Assembly: GCF_900142065.1 (NCBI RefSeq)
Contig: NZ_FSRJ01000006.1
Coordinates: 1 to 64,000 of the forward strand
Source: Agromyces cerinus subsp. cerinus
GTDB taxonomy: Bacteria; Actinomycetota; Actinomycetes; Actinomycetales; Microbacteriaceae
Direction of reading: 5' to 3'
DNA length: 64,000 nucleotides
A program made the translations under genes and the position numbers. Shown here in pieces: positions 33,022-41,491 of this stretch. Each line of letters opens with the position of its first letter. Positions within the stretch are counted from its first letter, which is position 1. The notes under the pieces are model-generated. The model was not told where the DNA came from. It saw only the letters and a program-made list of their open reading frames with translations, and ran no database searches.

Positions 33022-33033
33022 ACCAAACGGTAT
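33020..33033. promoter_or_regulatory. Dyad over the marR start codon
   Basis: ATACC-AAAC-GGTAT has perfect 5-bp arms, overlapping the start codon and the likely -10 box of marR. An autoregulatory operator is likely. Confidence 0.5.
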
Positions 33034-33115
33034 CCCGTCGAGGCCCGTCGAACACATTTCCGGTGCCCGAGATGACGGATGACCCGCACTCGGCGATCAC
33101 CGATCGAAACTGCGT

Positions 33116-33121
33116 CAGACT
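33116..33121 (+). promoter_or_regulatory. -10-like CAGACT, 6 nt before the GTG of a leader ORF
   Basis: CAGACT-GGAAGG-GTG fits the leaderless pattern and would place transcription start on the upstream ORF of sufS. Confidence 0.45.
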
Positions 33122-33127
33122 GGAAGG

Positions 33128-33169
33128 GTGCCGATTCGCACCTGCGCCGGCCGCTGGGAGGAACAGTGA
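33128..33169 (+). CDS. 13-codon upstream ORF coupled to sufS
   Basis: GTG 33128 opens an ORF of 13 codons, VPIRTCAGRWEEQ, with one Cys and one Trp. Its stop TGA (33167-33169) overlaps the sufS GTG (33166-33168), and the sufS ribosome binding site GGGAGGAA lies inside it. A leaderless -10 box is exactly 6 nt upstream. Small Cys-containing leaderless ORFs that control sulfur genes are known in mycobacteria. Whether this one is translated or conserved is untested. Confidence 0.45.
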   Translation: MPIRTCAGRWEEQ

Positions 33170-34461
33170 CCCTCGATCGAACGACGACCGTCGACGGCCT
33201 GCTGCCGTCGGGGCTCCGTCGCGACTTCCCGTACCTCGATCAGGAGTTGAACGGGCATCCGCTCGCCTACCTCGACTCCGGCGCGACCGCGCAGCGGCCG
33301 CTCGCCGTGCTCGACGCCGAGCGCGCCTACCTCGAGCACTCGAACGCTGCCGTGCACCGGGGCGCTTCGACCCTCGTCGGCACCTCGACGACCGCGTTCG
33401 AAGACGCGCGAGAGACCGTCGCGCGTTTCGTTGGCGCGGGCAGCCGCGAGATCGTGTGGGCCTCGAACGCGACCGACGCGATCAACATGGTCGCGCTCGG
33501 CATGGCGGATGCCTCGGCCGGCCTCGGCGGCCCCGAGGCCGAGATCTTCCGGCTCGGGCCCGGCGACGAGATCGTCGTCACCGAGGCCGAGCACCACGCC
33601 GACCTGATCCCGTGGCAGCGCCTCGCGGCGAAGACCGGGGCGACGCTGCGCTGGATCGCCGTGAACGACGACGGAACGTGGACGATCGACGACGCGGCAT
33701 CCGTCATCGGTCCTCGCACCCGGCTCGTCGCCTTCGGGCACGTCTCGAACGTCACCGGGTTCCTCGCCCCCGCTGCCGAGGTCGTCGAGCTCGCCCACCG
33801 TCACGGCGCGCTCGTCATGCTCGACGCCTGCCAGTCGGTGCCGCACCGCCCCACCGACTTCGCCGAACTCGGCGTCGACTTCGCCGCCTTCTCGGCGCAC
33901 AAGATGCTCGGTCCGACCGGCATCGGCGTGCTCTACGGCCGCGAGCACCTGCTCGACGCGCTGCCGCCGGCACGCACCGGCGGATCCACGATCACGACCG
34001 TGACCATGGAGTCGGCGGCGTTCCTGCCGGCGCCGCAGCGCTTCGAGGCCGGCACCCAGCCGGTCTCCCAGGCCGTCGCCCTCGCCGAGGCCGTGCGCTA
34101 CCTCGACGCGCTCGGAATGCACAACGTGCACGCCCATGAGACGGCGCTCGCAGAGCTCCTCGTCGAAGAGACCTCCCGAGTCACTGGCGTGCGCCTCGTC
34201 GGCCCTCCCCCGGGCAACCCGCGCGCCGCCCTCGCGAGCGTCGACGTGCCCGGCGTGCACGCCCACGACGTCGGCCAGTTCCTCGACTCGCAGGGCATCG
34301 CCGTGCGCGTCGGCCACCACTGCGCCCAGCCGCTGCACCGCCGACTCGGGCTCCGCGCCACCACCCGCGCGAGCGCCTACGTCTACACGACGGCCGACGA
34401 GGTGCGCCGGTTCGCGGCGGCGCTCGCCGAGGTGCGCGGATTCTTCGGGGTCGACGCATGA
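33166..34461 (+). CDS. sufS: Cysteine desulfurase, SufS type
   Basis: The 431-residue PLP enzyme is a group II cysteine desulfurase: AYLDSGATAQRP near residue 35, the EAEHHADLIPWQ motif with His144 or His145 stacking on PLP, Lys246 (SAHKMLGPTG) forming the Schiff base, and Cys386 in RVGHHCAQPLH, which carries the persulfide. It takes sulfur from cysteine and passes it to the SufU product of the next gene for Fe-S cluster assembly. The GTG at 33166 is supported by GGGAGGAA; the longer frame upstream is not. The SufBCD scaffold genes are not in the window, which is unusual for an actinobacterial suf locus. Confidence 0.9.
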   Translation: MTLDRTTTVDGLLPSGLRRDFPYLDQELNGHPLAYLDSGATAQRPLAVLDAERAYLEHSNAAVHRGASTLVGTSTTAFEDARETVARFVGAGSREIVWASNATDAINMVALGMADASAGLGGPEAEIFRLGPGDEIVVTEAEHHADLIPWQRLAAKTGATLRWIAVNDDGTWTIDDAASVIGPRTRLVAFGHVSNVTGFLAPAAEVVELAHRHGALVMLDACQSVPHRPTDFAELGVDFAAFSAHKMLGPTGIGVLYGREHLLDALPPARTGGSTITTVTMESAAFLPAPQRFEAGTQPVSQAVALAEAVRYLDALGMHNVHAHETALAELLVEETSRVTGVRLVGPPPGNPRAALASVDVPGVHAHDVGQFLDSQGIAVRVGHHCAQPLHRRLGLRATTRASAYVYTTADEVRRFAAALAEVRGFFGVDA

Positions 34462-34916
34462 GCGATCTGTCGGGGCTCTATCAGGAGCTCATCCTCGACC
34501 ACTCGCGCCGCCGACTCGGCGACGGCGAGCTCGCCGAGCCGCACGCGACGCACCACGAGCTGAACCCCACGTGCGGCGACGAGATCACGATGGGCATCCG
34601 CCTCGATGCATCCGGAACCGTGCTCGAGGCGATCGGCTGGACCGGTGACGGCTGCAGCATCTCGATGGCCTCCGCCTCGGCGCTCACCGAACTCGCCGCC
34701 GGTGCCGACCTCGACCGGGTGCGCGAGCTCATCGACGGGTTCCGCTCGATGATGCGTTCGCAGGGTGCCGGCGAGGCCGACGAGGAGCTGCTCGGCGACG
34801 CGATCGCCTTCCACGGCGTCTCGAAGTACGTCATGCGCGTGAAGTGCGCGATGCTCGCGTGGGTCGCGCTCGAGGCGTGCATCGCTGCGGCGAGCACGGA
34901 CGCCGCGCGCTCCTGA
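34458..34916 (+). CDS. sufU: SufU-type sulfur acceptor/scaffold
   Basis: The 152-residue protein is SufU: LYQELILDHSRRR at the start, Cys39 and Asp41 in NPTCGDE, Cys66 in GDGCSIS and Cys130 in RVKCAMLAW. These four residues bind zinc in Gram-positive SufU and accept the persulfide from SufS. The ATG overlaps the sufS stop (ATGA), so the pair is coupled. After it come 300 bp without a gene, before the GH109-type gene. Confidence 0.92.
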   Translation: MSDLSGLYQELILDHSRRRLGDGELAEPHATHHELNPTCGDEITMGIRLDASGTVLEAIGWTGDGCSISMASASALTELAAGADLDRVRELIDGFRSMMRSQGAGEADEELLGDAIAFHGVSKYVMRVKCAMLAWVALEACIAAASTDAARS

Positions 34917-35216
34917 GCGGGCCGATTCGGCCGAGCACGTCGCGGGGCATCTGAGCAGGCTCCGCTCAACGCCGCGCCTCGGCGACCGACGAGGGGTCGG
35001 TCGGAGATCTCCCTGATCCTGAGCATTTTCTGAACCCCTCACCCGCCGCCGTGCCACCCGGAGGCGGCGAGGTTCCGCTGCCCGCGCGCAGTCCGAGTGA
35101 TCGTTTATGATCAATACGGGCAATAATCAATCAACTCTTGACACCTATCGATCAGGCCAGCAGGGTATGGGATACCGAGCATCACCGAGCATTCCCTAAC
35201 CCACCTGGAGAGTGTC
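34917..35216 (+). promoter_or_regulatory. 300-bp intergenic region with a promoter for the GH109-type gene
   Basis: No gene is seen here. The second half is AT-rich for this genome. A consensus -35 TTGACA lies at 35138-35143, with a -10-like GGGTAT or TATGGG 19-22 nt later, and GGAGAG just before the ATG at 35217. An imperfect dyad (TGATCAAT / AATAATCA, about 35109-35130) upstream of the -35 box may bind a LacI-type or other regulator. Confidence 0.5.
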
Positions 35217-36680
35217 ATGACGCGTTTTCTCACCGTTCCCCGCCCGACCGAGGAGCCGATCACCGCTGATCGGGACTCGGGGGCATTCGGCTTCAGCCGG
35301 CGAAACCTCCTCGGCGGAATCCTCGCCGGCGTCGCCGTCACCGCCGTCGTTCCATCGGTCGCCGACGCGGCGATCATCCCCGCCCGGAAGGGCGGCGCCA
35401 CGTCGATGGCGAACGAGCCGTTCGAAGCCGTCGACGTCGTCAAGATCGGCCTCATCGGCCTCGGCAACCGGGGCATGGGCATGCTGAACGGATGGGTCGA
35501 CGTGCCCGGCACCGCCGTCACGGCGGTGTGCGACATCCGTGCCGATCGGGCGACGAGGGCGGCCGACCGGGTCGCCGGCAAGGGCAAGCCACGGCCCCGC
35601 GAATACGGCGGCAGTGATGAGTCGTTCCAGAAGATGCTCGACACCGAAGAGCTCGATCTGGTGTACATCGCGACGCCGTGGGAGTTCCACTACGCGCAGG
35701 GCAAGGCCGCCCTGCTCGCGGGAGCGCACGCGGGAATCGAGCTGCCGATCGCGACCGAGCTCGACGAGCTCTGGGATCTCGTCGACACCTCCGAGCGCAC
35801 ACGCAAGCACCTGTTCCTCGCCGAGAACTGCTCGTACGGGCGCAACGAGCTCGCGATGCTGAAGATGGCGCACGAAGGCGTCTTCGGCGACGTGACGAGC
35901 GGCCACGGCGGCTACCTGCACGACCTCCGTTCACTGCTGTTCGCCGACGGCTACTACACCGACGACTGGCGCCGGCTCTGGCACACCCGCAGCACCGCGA
36001 GCTTCTACCCGATGCACGGTCTCGCACCGATCGCCGCCGCCATGGACATCAACCGGGGCGATCGCCTCGACACGTTGACGGCGACGGCGACGGCTGCACG
36101 CGGCCTCGCCGACTATCGCGAACGCTTCGTGCCCCGCGACCACCGCTCGTGGAAGGAGGAGTACATCAACGGCGACCTCGTCACGTGCATGATCACGACG
36201 GCGAACGGCCGCACGATCCGCGCCGAGCACAACGTCAGCCAGCCTCGCCCGTACAGCCGCATCAACACGCTCGAAGGCAGCAGGGGCATCTTCGAGGACT
36301 ACGTCGGCGGTGACTCGACGGGTGCCCGCATCTACGCGGAGCCGTACCACGGCGGTGACACCTGGCGCGGCGCGAGCGCGATGCGCACGGAGTTCGACCA
36401 CTGGCTCTGGAAGGACCTCGAGGGTCCGGCCGCCGGCGGCGGTCACGGCGGCATGGATTACATCCTGCAGTGGCGGATCGTGCAGCAGATGCGCGCCGGA
36501 CTCGTGCCCGACATCGACGTCTACGACTCCGCCGCCTGGTGCGCGCCTGTCCCGCTCAGCGTGAAGTCGCTCGAGAAGGGCGGCAAGCCCGTCGAGGTGC
36601 CCGACTTCACCCGCGGCGAGTGGAAGAAGCTGCGCCTCGGCCTCGACTCCACCCACTCCGCCATGCCCGCCGTCGTCTGA
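35217..36680 (+). CDS. Tat-exported Gfo/Idh/MocA protein, GH109-like glycosidase
   Basis: The 487-residue protein has a twin-arginine signal (FSRRNLLGGILAG, Arg28-Arg29; cleavage near ADA-A), then a Rossmann domain VKIGLIGLGNRGMGML, and an oxidoreductase C-terminal domain. The motifs GHGGYLHDLR, FYPMHGLAPIAAAMDI and GGGHGGMDYIL match GH109, the NAD-dependent alpha-N-acetylgalactosaminidases. Their Tat export, with NAD bound before transport, fits this signal. The canonical EKP of Gfo/Idh enzymes reads IELPIA, as also in GH109-type members. It is followed 25 bp later by a secreted NEW3 protein. The exact sugar is unproven. Confidence 0.85.
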   Translation: MTRFLTVPRPTEEPITADRDSGAFGFSRRNLLGGILAGVAVTAVVPSVADAAIIPARKGGATSMANEPFEAVDVVKIGLIGLGNRGMGMLNGWVDVPGTAVTAVCDIRADRATRAADRVAGKGKPRPREYGGSDESFQKMLDTEELDLVYIATPWEFHYAQGKAALLAGAHAGIELPIATELDELWDLVDTSERTRKHLFLAENCSYGRNELAMLKMAHEGVFGDVTSGHGGYLHDLRSLLFADGYYTDDWRRLWHTRSTASFYPMHGLAPIAAAMDINRGDRLDTLTATATAARGLADYRERFVPRDHRSWKEEYINGDLVTCMITTANGRTIRAEHNVSQPRPYSRINTLEGSRGIFEDYVGGDSTGARIYAEPYHGGDTWRGASAMRTEFDHWLWKDLEGPAAGGGHGGMDYILQWRIVQQMRAGLVPDIDVYDSAAWCAPVPLSVKSLEKGGKPVEVPDFTRGEWKKLRLGLDSTHSAMPAVV

Positions 36681-36705
36681 TCGATCAGCTGAGAGAGGAT
36701 TCACC

Positions 36706-37884
36706 ATGTCGATGAAGTTCCTTCGCCGCGCCGCGATCGCCGGCGTGTTCGTGCTCGCCGCGTCCACCTGGTCGACGTCGGCCGTGGCCGGCGCCTTCGC
36801 CGAGGAGTCGCCCGCCGCGACCGCGCCGCCCGCCGCCTCCGACGCATCGGAGACCGCAGCACCCGAGACCGAGGCCCCCGAGTCAGCGGCGCCCGAGACC
36901 GAGGCGCCCGAATCGGAGGCACCCGCCGAGGCGCCGGCCGCCGAGTCGTCGACGTCGTCGGATGCCGCAGAACCCGAGGCGCTCGAAGCGGCAGAGCCCG
37001 CGCCCGAGATCGTGGTGTCGATCCCCGAGGTCGATCTCGACGGCCCGGCGATCGCCGAGGTCGAGGTCACCGTGTCGAACGACTCGTCCGAGAAGATGAG
37101 CTCGGTCGTCGTCTCCTTCGCGGGTCCCGTCGGCTGGCAGGTCGTGCCGTCGAGCCAGAAGGTCGACGCGATCAAGCCGGGCCGCGACCAGACCGCGACC
37201 TTCCAGATGCGCGTCCCCGAGAAGCGCCCCGGCTTCGCACTGCGCGTCTTCACCTCGACGGTCACCTACAAGGGCGGTGACGGCGCAGGCAGCGCGACCG
37301 GCATCCGTGCGATGCCGACAACGCCGCCGACCGATTCGCTCGCCGCGCTCTTCAACAACGTCGCCATCACGGCTCTGTCGCAGACCACCGCCGGCAACTT
37401 CGACGGCGAGGGCAACACGTTCTCGGCGGAGCAGCTCGCCGCGGTGGGCGCCGCACCGGGCGCCCAGCTCGAGGCGCTCGGAGCCACGCTCACGATGCCG
37501 TCGTCGCAGCCGGGCACCGCCGACAACGTCACGGCCGCCGGGCAGGCGCTCCGCATCGGCGCGCAGGGCCAGCGTCTCGTCTTCCTCGGCTCCGGTTCCA
37601 GCCTCAACGCAACCGGGACCGCCACCGTGTTCTACACCGACGGCACGACCAGCTCGGGCGCGATCGGCTTCCCGAACTGGTCGTTCCACGACGAGAATGC
37701 GCACGGGGCGGAACTCGCGGTCTCGACGAACGGCCGGAACCGACCGAACGGATACGGAGACGCCGCCTATCAGTACCGCATGTTCGCGCATTCGGTGCCG
37801 CTGACGGCGGGCAAGACGGTCGACTTCGTCGTGCTGCCGACGAACAGCTCGATGCACATCTTCTCGATCGCGGTCGCTCCCTGA
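36706..37884 (+). CDS. Secreted NEW3-domain carbohydrate-associated protein
   Basis: The 392-residue secreted protein has a Sec signal (FLRRAAIAGVFVLAAS, cleavage near VAGA-FA), then an acidic Pro/Glu/Ala linker with repeats of ETEAPES (about residues 45-95). An NPCBM-associated NEW3 domain follows (AEVEVTVSNDSSEKMSSVVV, GWQVVPSSQKVDAIKPG), and then a beta-sandwich beginning FNNVAITALSQTTAGNFDG of the type found at the ends of secreted glycosidases. There is no catalytic module and no wall anchor. GAGAGAGGA precedes the ATG. It probably works with the Tat-exported GH109-like enzyme, as a binding partner. Confidence 0.82.
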   Translation: MSMKFLRRAAIAGVFVLAASTWSTSAVAGAFAEESPAATAPPAASDASETAAPETEAPESAAPETEAPESEAPAEAPAAESSTSSDAAEPEALEAAEPAPEIVVSIPEVDLDGPAIAEVEVTVSNDSSEKMSSVVVSFAGPVGWQVVPSSQKVDAIKPGRDQTATFQMRVPEKRPGFALRVFTSTVTYKGGDGAGSATGIRAMPTTPPTDSLAALFNNVAITALSQTTAGNFDGEGNTFSAEQLAAVGAAPGAQLEALGATLTMPSSQPGTADNVTAAGQALRIGAQGQRLVFLGSGSSLNATGTATVFYTDGTTSSGAIGFPNWSFHDENAHGAELAVSTNGRNRPNGYGDAAYQYRMFAHSVPLTAGKTVDFVVLPTNSSMHIFSIAVAP

Positions 37885-37902
37885 TCCGCTCGCGCTGATC
37901 GA

Positions 37903-37938
37903 TTCGCGCCCGGCCGATGATCATCGGCCGGGCGCGAA
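37903..37938. terminator. 36-bp perfect palindrome, bidirectional terminator
   Basis: The sequence is self-complementary over 36 bp, centred at 37920/37921, with arms starting TTCGCGCCCGGCCGATGA. It lies between convergent genes ending at 37884 and 37977, as expected for a shared hairpin terminator. Confidence 0.8.
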
Positions 37939-37976
37939 CGCGTTGGCACGGGCGATCGCGAGCGAGCGCGAGCGGA

Positions 37977-39323
37977 TCAGGGCGTCCACCACGGCCGCAG
38001 CGGCAGGTCGCCCGTGCCGCCGCGCTCGTCGGGTCGCACGGCGAGCACCTGGTGCAACTGGATGCCGCCCGTCTCGAAGGCGAGCCGTGAGCCCGCCATG
38101 TAGAGGCCCCACACCTTCGCCGTCGGCAGTCCGACCTCGGCGACCGCCTCGTCCCAGTGCTCGACGAGGTTCGCACACCAGTCGCGCAGCGTGAGCGCGT
38201 AGTGCAAGCGCAGGTTCTCCTCGTGCATGACCTCGAGTCCGACGTCTTGCGCCTCGGTGATGATGCGACCCGAACCGGTCAGCTCCCCGTCGGGGAAGAC
38301 GTAGCGGTCGATGAACCCCTTCGCCGCAGGCTCCGAGCGGTTGTCGGGACGCGTGATGCAGTGGTTCAGCAGCAGCCCGCCCGTGCGCAGTCGCGACTGC
38401 AGGAAGGTGAAGTACGACGCGTAGTTCCTCACGCCGATGTGCTCGAGCAGGCCGATCGACGAGACCGCGTCGAAGCCCGACTCGGTGATGTCGCGGTAGT
38501 CGCCGTATCGCACCTCGGCGAGGTCGCCCAGCCCCTCGGCGACGATGGCCTGCTGCGCCCACGCCGTCTGCTCGGCCGACAGCGTCACCCCGAGCGCCCT
38601 GACACCGCGGCGGGCGGCGTAGCGAACCATGCCGCCCCATCCGCAGCCGACGTCGAGCAACCGGTCTCCCGGCTGCAGCCGCAGCTTCTCGAAGACGAGC
38701 CGGTACTTGTTCTCCTGCGCCTCGTCGAGCGAGGCGTCGGCATCGGGGTAGCACGCGCACGTGTAGGTCATCGACGGCCCGAGCACCCACTCGTAGAAGG
38801 TGTTCGAGACGTCGTAGTGGTGGTGGATCGCCTCGGCGTCGCGGCTCCTGCTGTGGCGGAGCCCCTCGGCGACGCGGCGCCAGCGCGGCGGCGCCTCCTG
38901 CGGGGGCGGCGCGATCGGGCGCAGGTGCTCGAGCCCGATCGACCGGATGACGTGGGCCATCGTGCGCGGCGGCGGCAGCTTGAACACGAGCTCGTCGGCG
39001 AGCGCCTTCAGCAGTTCGTACGGATCGCCGGGGTGCACGCCGTGGATGTCGATGTCGCCGGCGATGTACGCACGGGCCAGGCCGAGGTCGCCGCGCCCGG
39101 TGGCGAGGTAGGTCGTGCCCCGCGAGCTCTTCAGCTCGATGCCGAGCGGCGCGTCGGGCGGCCCGGCCGAGCTGCCGTCATAGGCGGTGAAGCGCAGTGG
39201 CAGCCGCCCGCCGGCGAAGATCTCGAGGATCTCGGCGAGGGTGAGCTTGCCCGAGGCATCCGGTGCCTCGTGGTGCTCGGGTGTCTCCGCCGTCTCCGCC
39301 GCCGTGCCCTTGGTCGTGGTCAT
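37977..39323 (-). CDS. CFA synthase-family methyltransferase (TmsB-like)
   Basis: The 448-residue protein is a cyclopropane-fatty-acid-synthase-type SAM methyltransferase: RDAEAIHHHYDVSNTFYEWV near residue 160, LDVGCGWGGMVRYAA (SAM site) near 213, and an SIGLLEHIG acid motif near 266. It acts on unsaturated acyl chains of phospholipids. It overlaps the upstream FAD oxidoreductase gene by 4 bp. That pairing, CFA-type methyltransferase plus DHCR24-like FAD oxidoreductase, is the signature of the TmsB/TmsA (BfaB/BfaA) system that makes 10-methyl branched fatty acids such as tuberculostearate. A plain cyclopropane synthase is the alternative. Confidence 0.88.
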   Translation of the reverse strand: MTTTKGTAAETAETPEHHEAPDASGKLTLAEILEIFAGGRLPLRFTAYDGSSAGPPDAPLGIELKSSRGTTYLATGRGDLGLARAYIAGDIDIHGVHPGDPYELLKALADELVFKLPPPRTMAHVIRSIGLEHLRPIAPPPQEAPPRWRRVAEGLRHSRSRDAEAIHHHYDVSNTFYEWVLGPSMTYTCACYPDADASLDEAQENKYRLVFEKLRLQPGDRLLDVGCGWGGMVRYAARRGVRALGVTLSAEQTAWAQQAIVAEGLGDLAEVRYGDYRDITESGFDAVSSIGLLEHIGVRNYASYFTFLQSRLRTGGLLLNHCITRPDNRSEPAAKGFIDRYVFPDGELTGSGRIITEAQDVGLEVMHEENLRLHYALTLRDWCANLVEHWDEAVAEVGLPTAKVWGLYMAGSRLAFETGGIQLHQVLAVRPDERGGTGDLPLRPWWTP

Positions 39324-40699
39324 CGTCGTTGCACCGCCTTCGCATAGAGGTCGAGGAGTCGGGAATCGGGGTCGTAACGGGCCTTGGCAGCCCGGTAGGC
39401 GTCGCCGCCGTAGAGCGCGTCGAACTCCGCTCGGGAGTAGAAGGCGTCGGAGTAGAGCGACTTGTGGCCGTCGAGCGCGCTGACCTCGCGCTCGATGCTG
39501 CGATTCGTCTCACCCTCGCTCGCGCCGACCGGCACGGTCGACCAGAAGCCGACGTTGACGTAGCTGCGGTGCGGTTCGAGCGGGTAGAGCGGCCAGGCGT
39601 CGTCGCCCCGGAGCTGCAGCGGGCACAGCCAGATCGGCTCGATCGGCACGTTCGCGAGGAACCAGTCGACGAACTCGGCGCACCGCTCGATCGGCACCTC
39701 GACGTCCTGGATGACGCGTTCGCGCGGCGGCAGCCCCTTGGCAGCCTCGATGCGGTTGCCGAGGTCGTAGCGTCGTTCGAGGCGCATGAGCGTCGCATAC
39801 GACCTGCTGCGCCGCAGCCGGCGCGGCCAGAGCCTGCGAACGAGCGGATGCTGCGCGCCGAACGCCTCCGAGCACCAGAACCAGTCGGTGTCCCAGCGCC
39901 ACAGGTAGTCGTGCGTGGTGAGGCGGTCGTGCGCTGCCCGCCCGTCGTGCTGGAGGGAGCGGTAGAAGATCCGCTGCCCGGTGTAGTCGCTGACGGGGCC
40001 GGATGCCGCGGTGCGCCTGCCGATGCAGAGGTACGACTCCTCGGCGCTGAACACGACGCCATCGAGGTAGTCGACGACGACGCCGTCGAGTCGGCCGGTC
40101 CGGGCGATGTCCGCCATCGCGTCGACGAGGTCGGGGATGGCGTGGAATCTCAGGTGCGTGAGCGCGACGAACGGCAGCACGGGCTCGAGCTCGATGCGCA
40201 GGCGCACCGCGTACCCGAGCGTGCCGTACGAGTTCGGGAAGGCGCGGAAGAGGTCGGCGTGCTCGGCCGGCGATGCCGTGACCAGCTCCCCCGCACCGGT
40301 GAGGATGTCCATCTCGAGCACCGACTCGTGCGGCAGACCGCTCCGGAACGACGTGGACTCGATGCCGAGACCCGTGACCGCCCCGCCGAGGGTGATGGTC
40401 TTCAGCTGCGGCACGACGAGCGGCGCGAGTCCGAACGGCAGTGTCGCCGCCACGAGGTCTTCATAGGTGCACACGCCCGCCACGTCGGCGGTGCGCGCCT
40501 CGACGTCGATCGAGATGACGTTCGTCAGTCCGGAGGTGTCGAGGCCCGGGGCATCCGTCGCGGCCCTCGACCTGAAGAGGTTCGAGGTGCGCTTCGCGAG
40601 CCGAACCGGCGAGCCCGGCGGCACTGCCCGATAGCTCGCGAGCAGGCGCTCGACGCCGGCGGCGTGAGTGGTGCGTGCATCGGTCGCGACTGCGGACAC
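39320..40699 (-). CDS. FAD-binding oxidoreductase, DHCR24/TmsA-like
   Basis: The 459-residue flavoprotein has the PCMH FAD fold in the DHCR24-like form: VISIDVEARTADVAGVCTYE near residue 62, PQLKTITLGGAVTGLGIESTSFRSGLP-type phosphate loop near 97-120, and FPNSYGTLGYAVRLRIEL near 155. The rest matches double-bond reductases (PIWLCPLQLRGDDAWPLYPL, YVNVGFWSTVP). In 10-methyl fatty acid synthesis such a protein reduces the methylene intermediate made by the partner methyltransferase. The GTG at 40699 lies 6 nt after TAGTTT, a leaderless arrangement; it is the first gene of the two-gene operon. Confidence 0.87.
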   Translation of the reverse strand: MSAVATDARTTHAAGVERLLASYRAVPPGSPVRLAKRTSNLFRSRAATDAPGLDTSGLTNVISIDVEARTADVAGVCTYEDLVAATLPFGLAPLVVPQLKTITLGGAVTGLGIESTSFRSGLPHESVLEMDILTGAGELVTASPAEHADLFRAFPNSYGTLGYAVRLRIELEPVLPFVALTHLRFHAIPDLVDAMADIARTGRLDGVVVDYLDGVVFSAEESYLCIGRRTAASGPVSDYTGQRIFYRSLQHDGRAAHDRLTTHDYLWRWDTDWFWCSEAFGAQHPLVRRLWPRRLRRSRSYATLMRLERRYDLGNRIEAAKGLPPRERVIQDVEVPIERCAEFVDWFLANVPIEPIWLCPLQLRGDDAWPLYPLEPHRSYVNVGFWSTVPVGASEGETNRSIEREVSALDGHKSLYSDAFYSRAEFDALYGGDAYRAAKARYDPDSRLLDLYAKAVQRR

Positions 40700-40705
40700 G
40701 CCTCC

Positions 40706-40711
40706 AAACTA
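40706..40711 (-). promoter_or_regulatory. -10 box TAGTTT, 6 nt before the GTG at 40699
   Basis: On the - strand TAGTTT-GGAGGC-GTG. The GGAGG sits only 1 nt from the start, too close to act as a ribosome binding site, so leaderless initiation is favoured. Confidence 0.5.
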
Positions 40712-40788
40712 GTCCGCGGTGCGGTCGGGCGCATCAGCTCCCGCGCATGAGAGGGTCGCGCCGGCACCGACGCGTCGGCGGGTGCTGG

Positions 40789-40794
40789 CAGACT
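40789..40794 (+). promoter_or_regulatory. -10-like CAGACT, 6 nt before the ATG at 40801
   Basis: CAGACT-CGGGGC-ATG; leaderless spacing. The region is shared with the divergent promoter at 40706-40711. Confidence 0.4.
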
Positions 40795-40800
40795 CGGGGC

Positions 40801-41481
40801 ATGACGACGGAGATCGGCACTCCCGGCGGCACCCCCGAGCGCCCGGCGCGTTTCTTCGCCACGCCCGAGGAGTTCCGTGCGTGGCTCGAGGCCAACCACG
40901 ACACGGCCACCGAACTCTGGATGGGGCTCTACAAGAAGCACGTGCCCGATCGCGGGCTGACCTGGGAGCAGGCGGTGCCCGAGGCCCTCTGCTTCGGCTG
41001 GATCGACTCGGTCTCCCAGCGCATCGACGACGATGCGCGCCGCCAGCGGTGGACCCCGCGCAAGGCCACGAGCACCTGGTCGAGCGTCAATATCGCGCTC
41101 GTCGAGCAGCTCACGGCTGCGGGGCGCATGCACGATGCCGGCATCGCGGCGTTCGAGCGACGCCGTGAGGATCGATCGGGCATCTACTCCCACGAGAACC
41201 CCGATCAAGAGCTTCCTGCCGAGGCCGCGGCCCGGCTCGCCGCCAGCCCGGCCGCCTCCGCGTTCTGGCAGGCCGCGACCCAGACGTACCGCCGCCAGGT
41301 CACGCACTGGGTGCTCTCCGCGAAGCAGGAGGCCACGCGCGAGCGGCGGCTCGCCCAGCTCATCGACGACAGCGCGGCCGGTCAGCTCGTGCCCTTCCAG
41401 CGCTACGGCGAGACACCGAAGTGGGCAGAGCGGGCCGCCGAGGCGGCGCGTGCCGCGGCATCCGCGACGACGACGGACTGA
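40801..41481 (+). CDS. YdeI/OmpD-associated family protein
   Basis: The 226-residue protein matches the YdeI (OmpD-associated) family: RFFATPEEFRAWLEANHDTA followed by ELWMGLYKK at the start, PEALCFGWIDSVSQRIDDDA near residue 60, RWTPRKATSTWSSVNIALVEQL near 82, and the C-terminal YRRQVTHWVLSAKQEATRERR. Members are small cytoplasmic proteins whose function is unclear; some have been linked to antimicrobial peptide resistance in other bacteria. It diverges from the TmsA-like gene and is followed by a convergent hydrolase gene 10 bp away. Confidence 0.87.
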   Translation: MTTEIGTPGGTPERPARFFATPEEFRAWLEANHDTATELWMGLYKKHVPDRGLTWEQAVPEALCFGWIDSVSQRIDDDARRQRWTPRKATSTWSSVNIALVEQLTAAGRMHDAGIAAFERRREDRSGIYSHENPDQELPAEAAARLAASPAASAFWQAATQTYRRQVTHWVLSAKQEATRERRLAQLIDDSAAGQLVPFQRYGETPKWAERAAEAARAAASATTTD

Positions 41482-41491
41482 CCGCGCGCGA

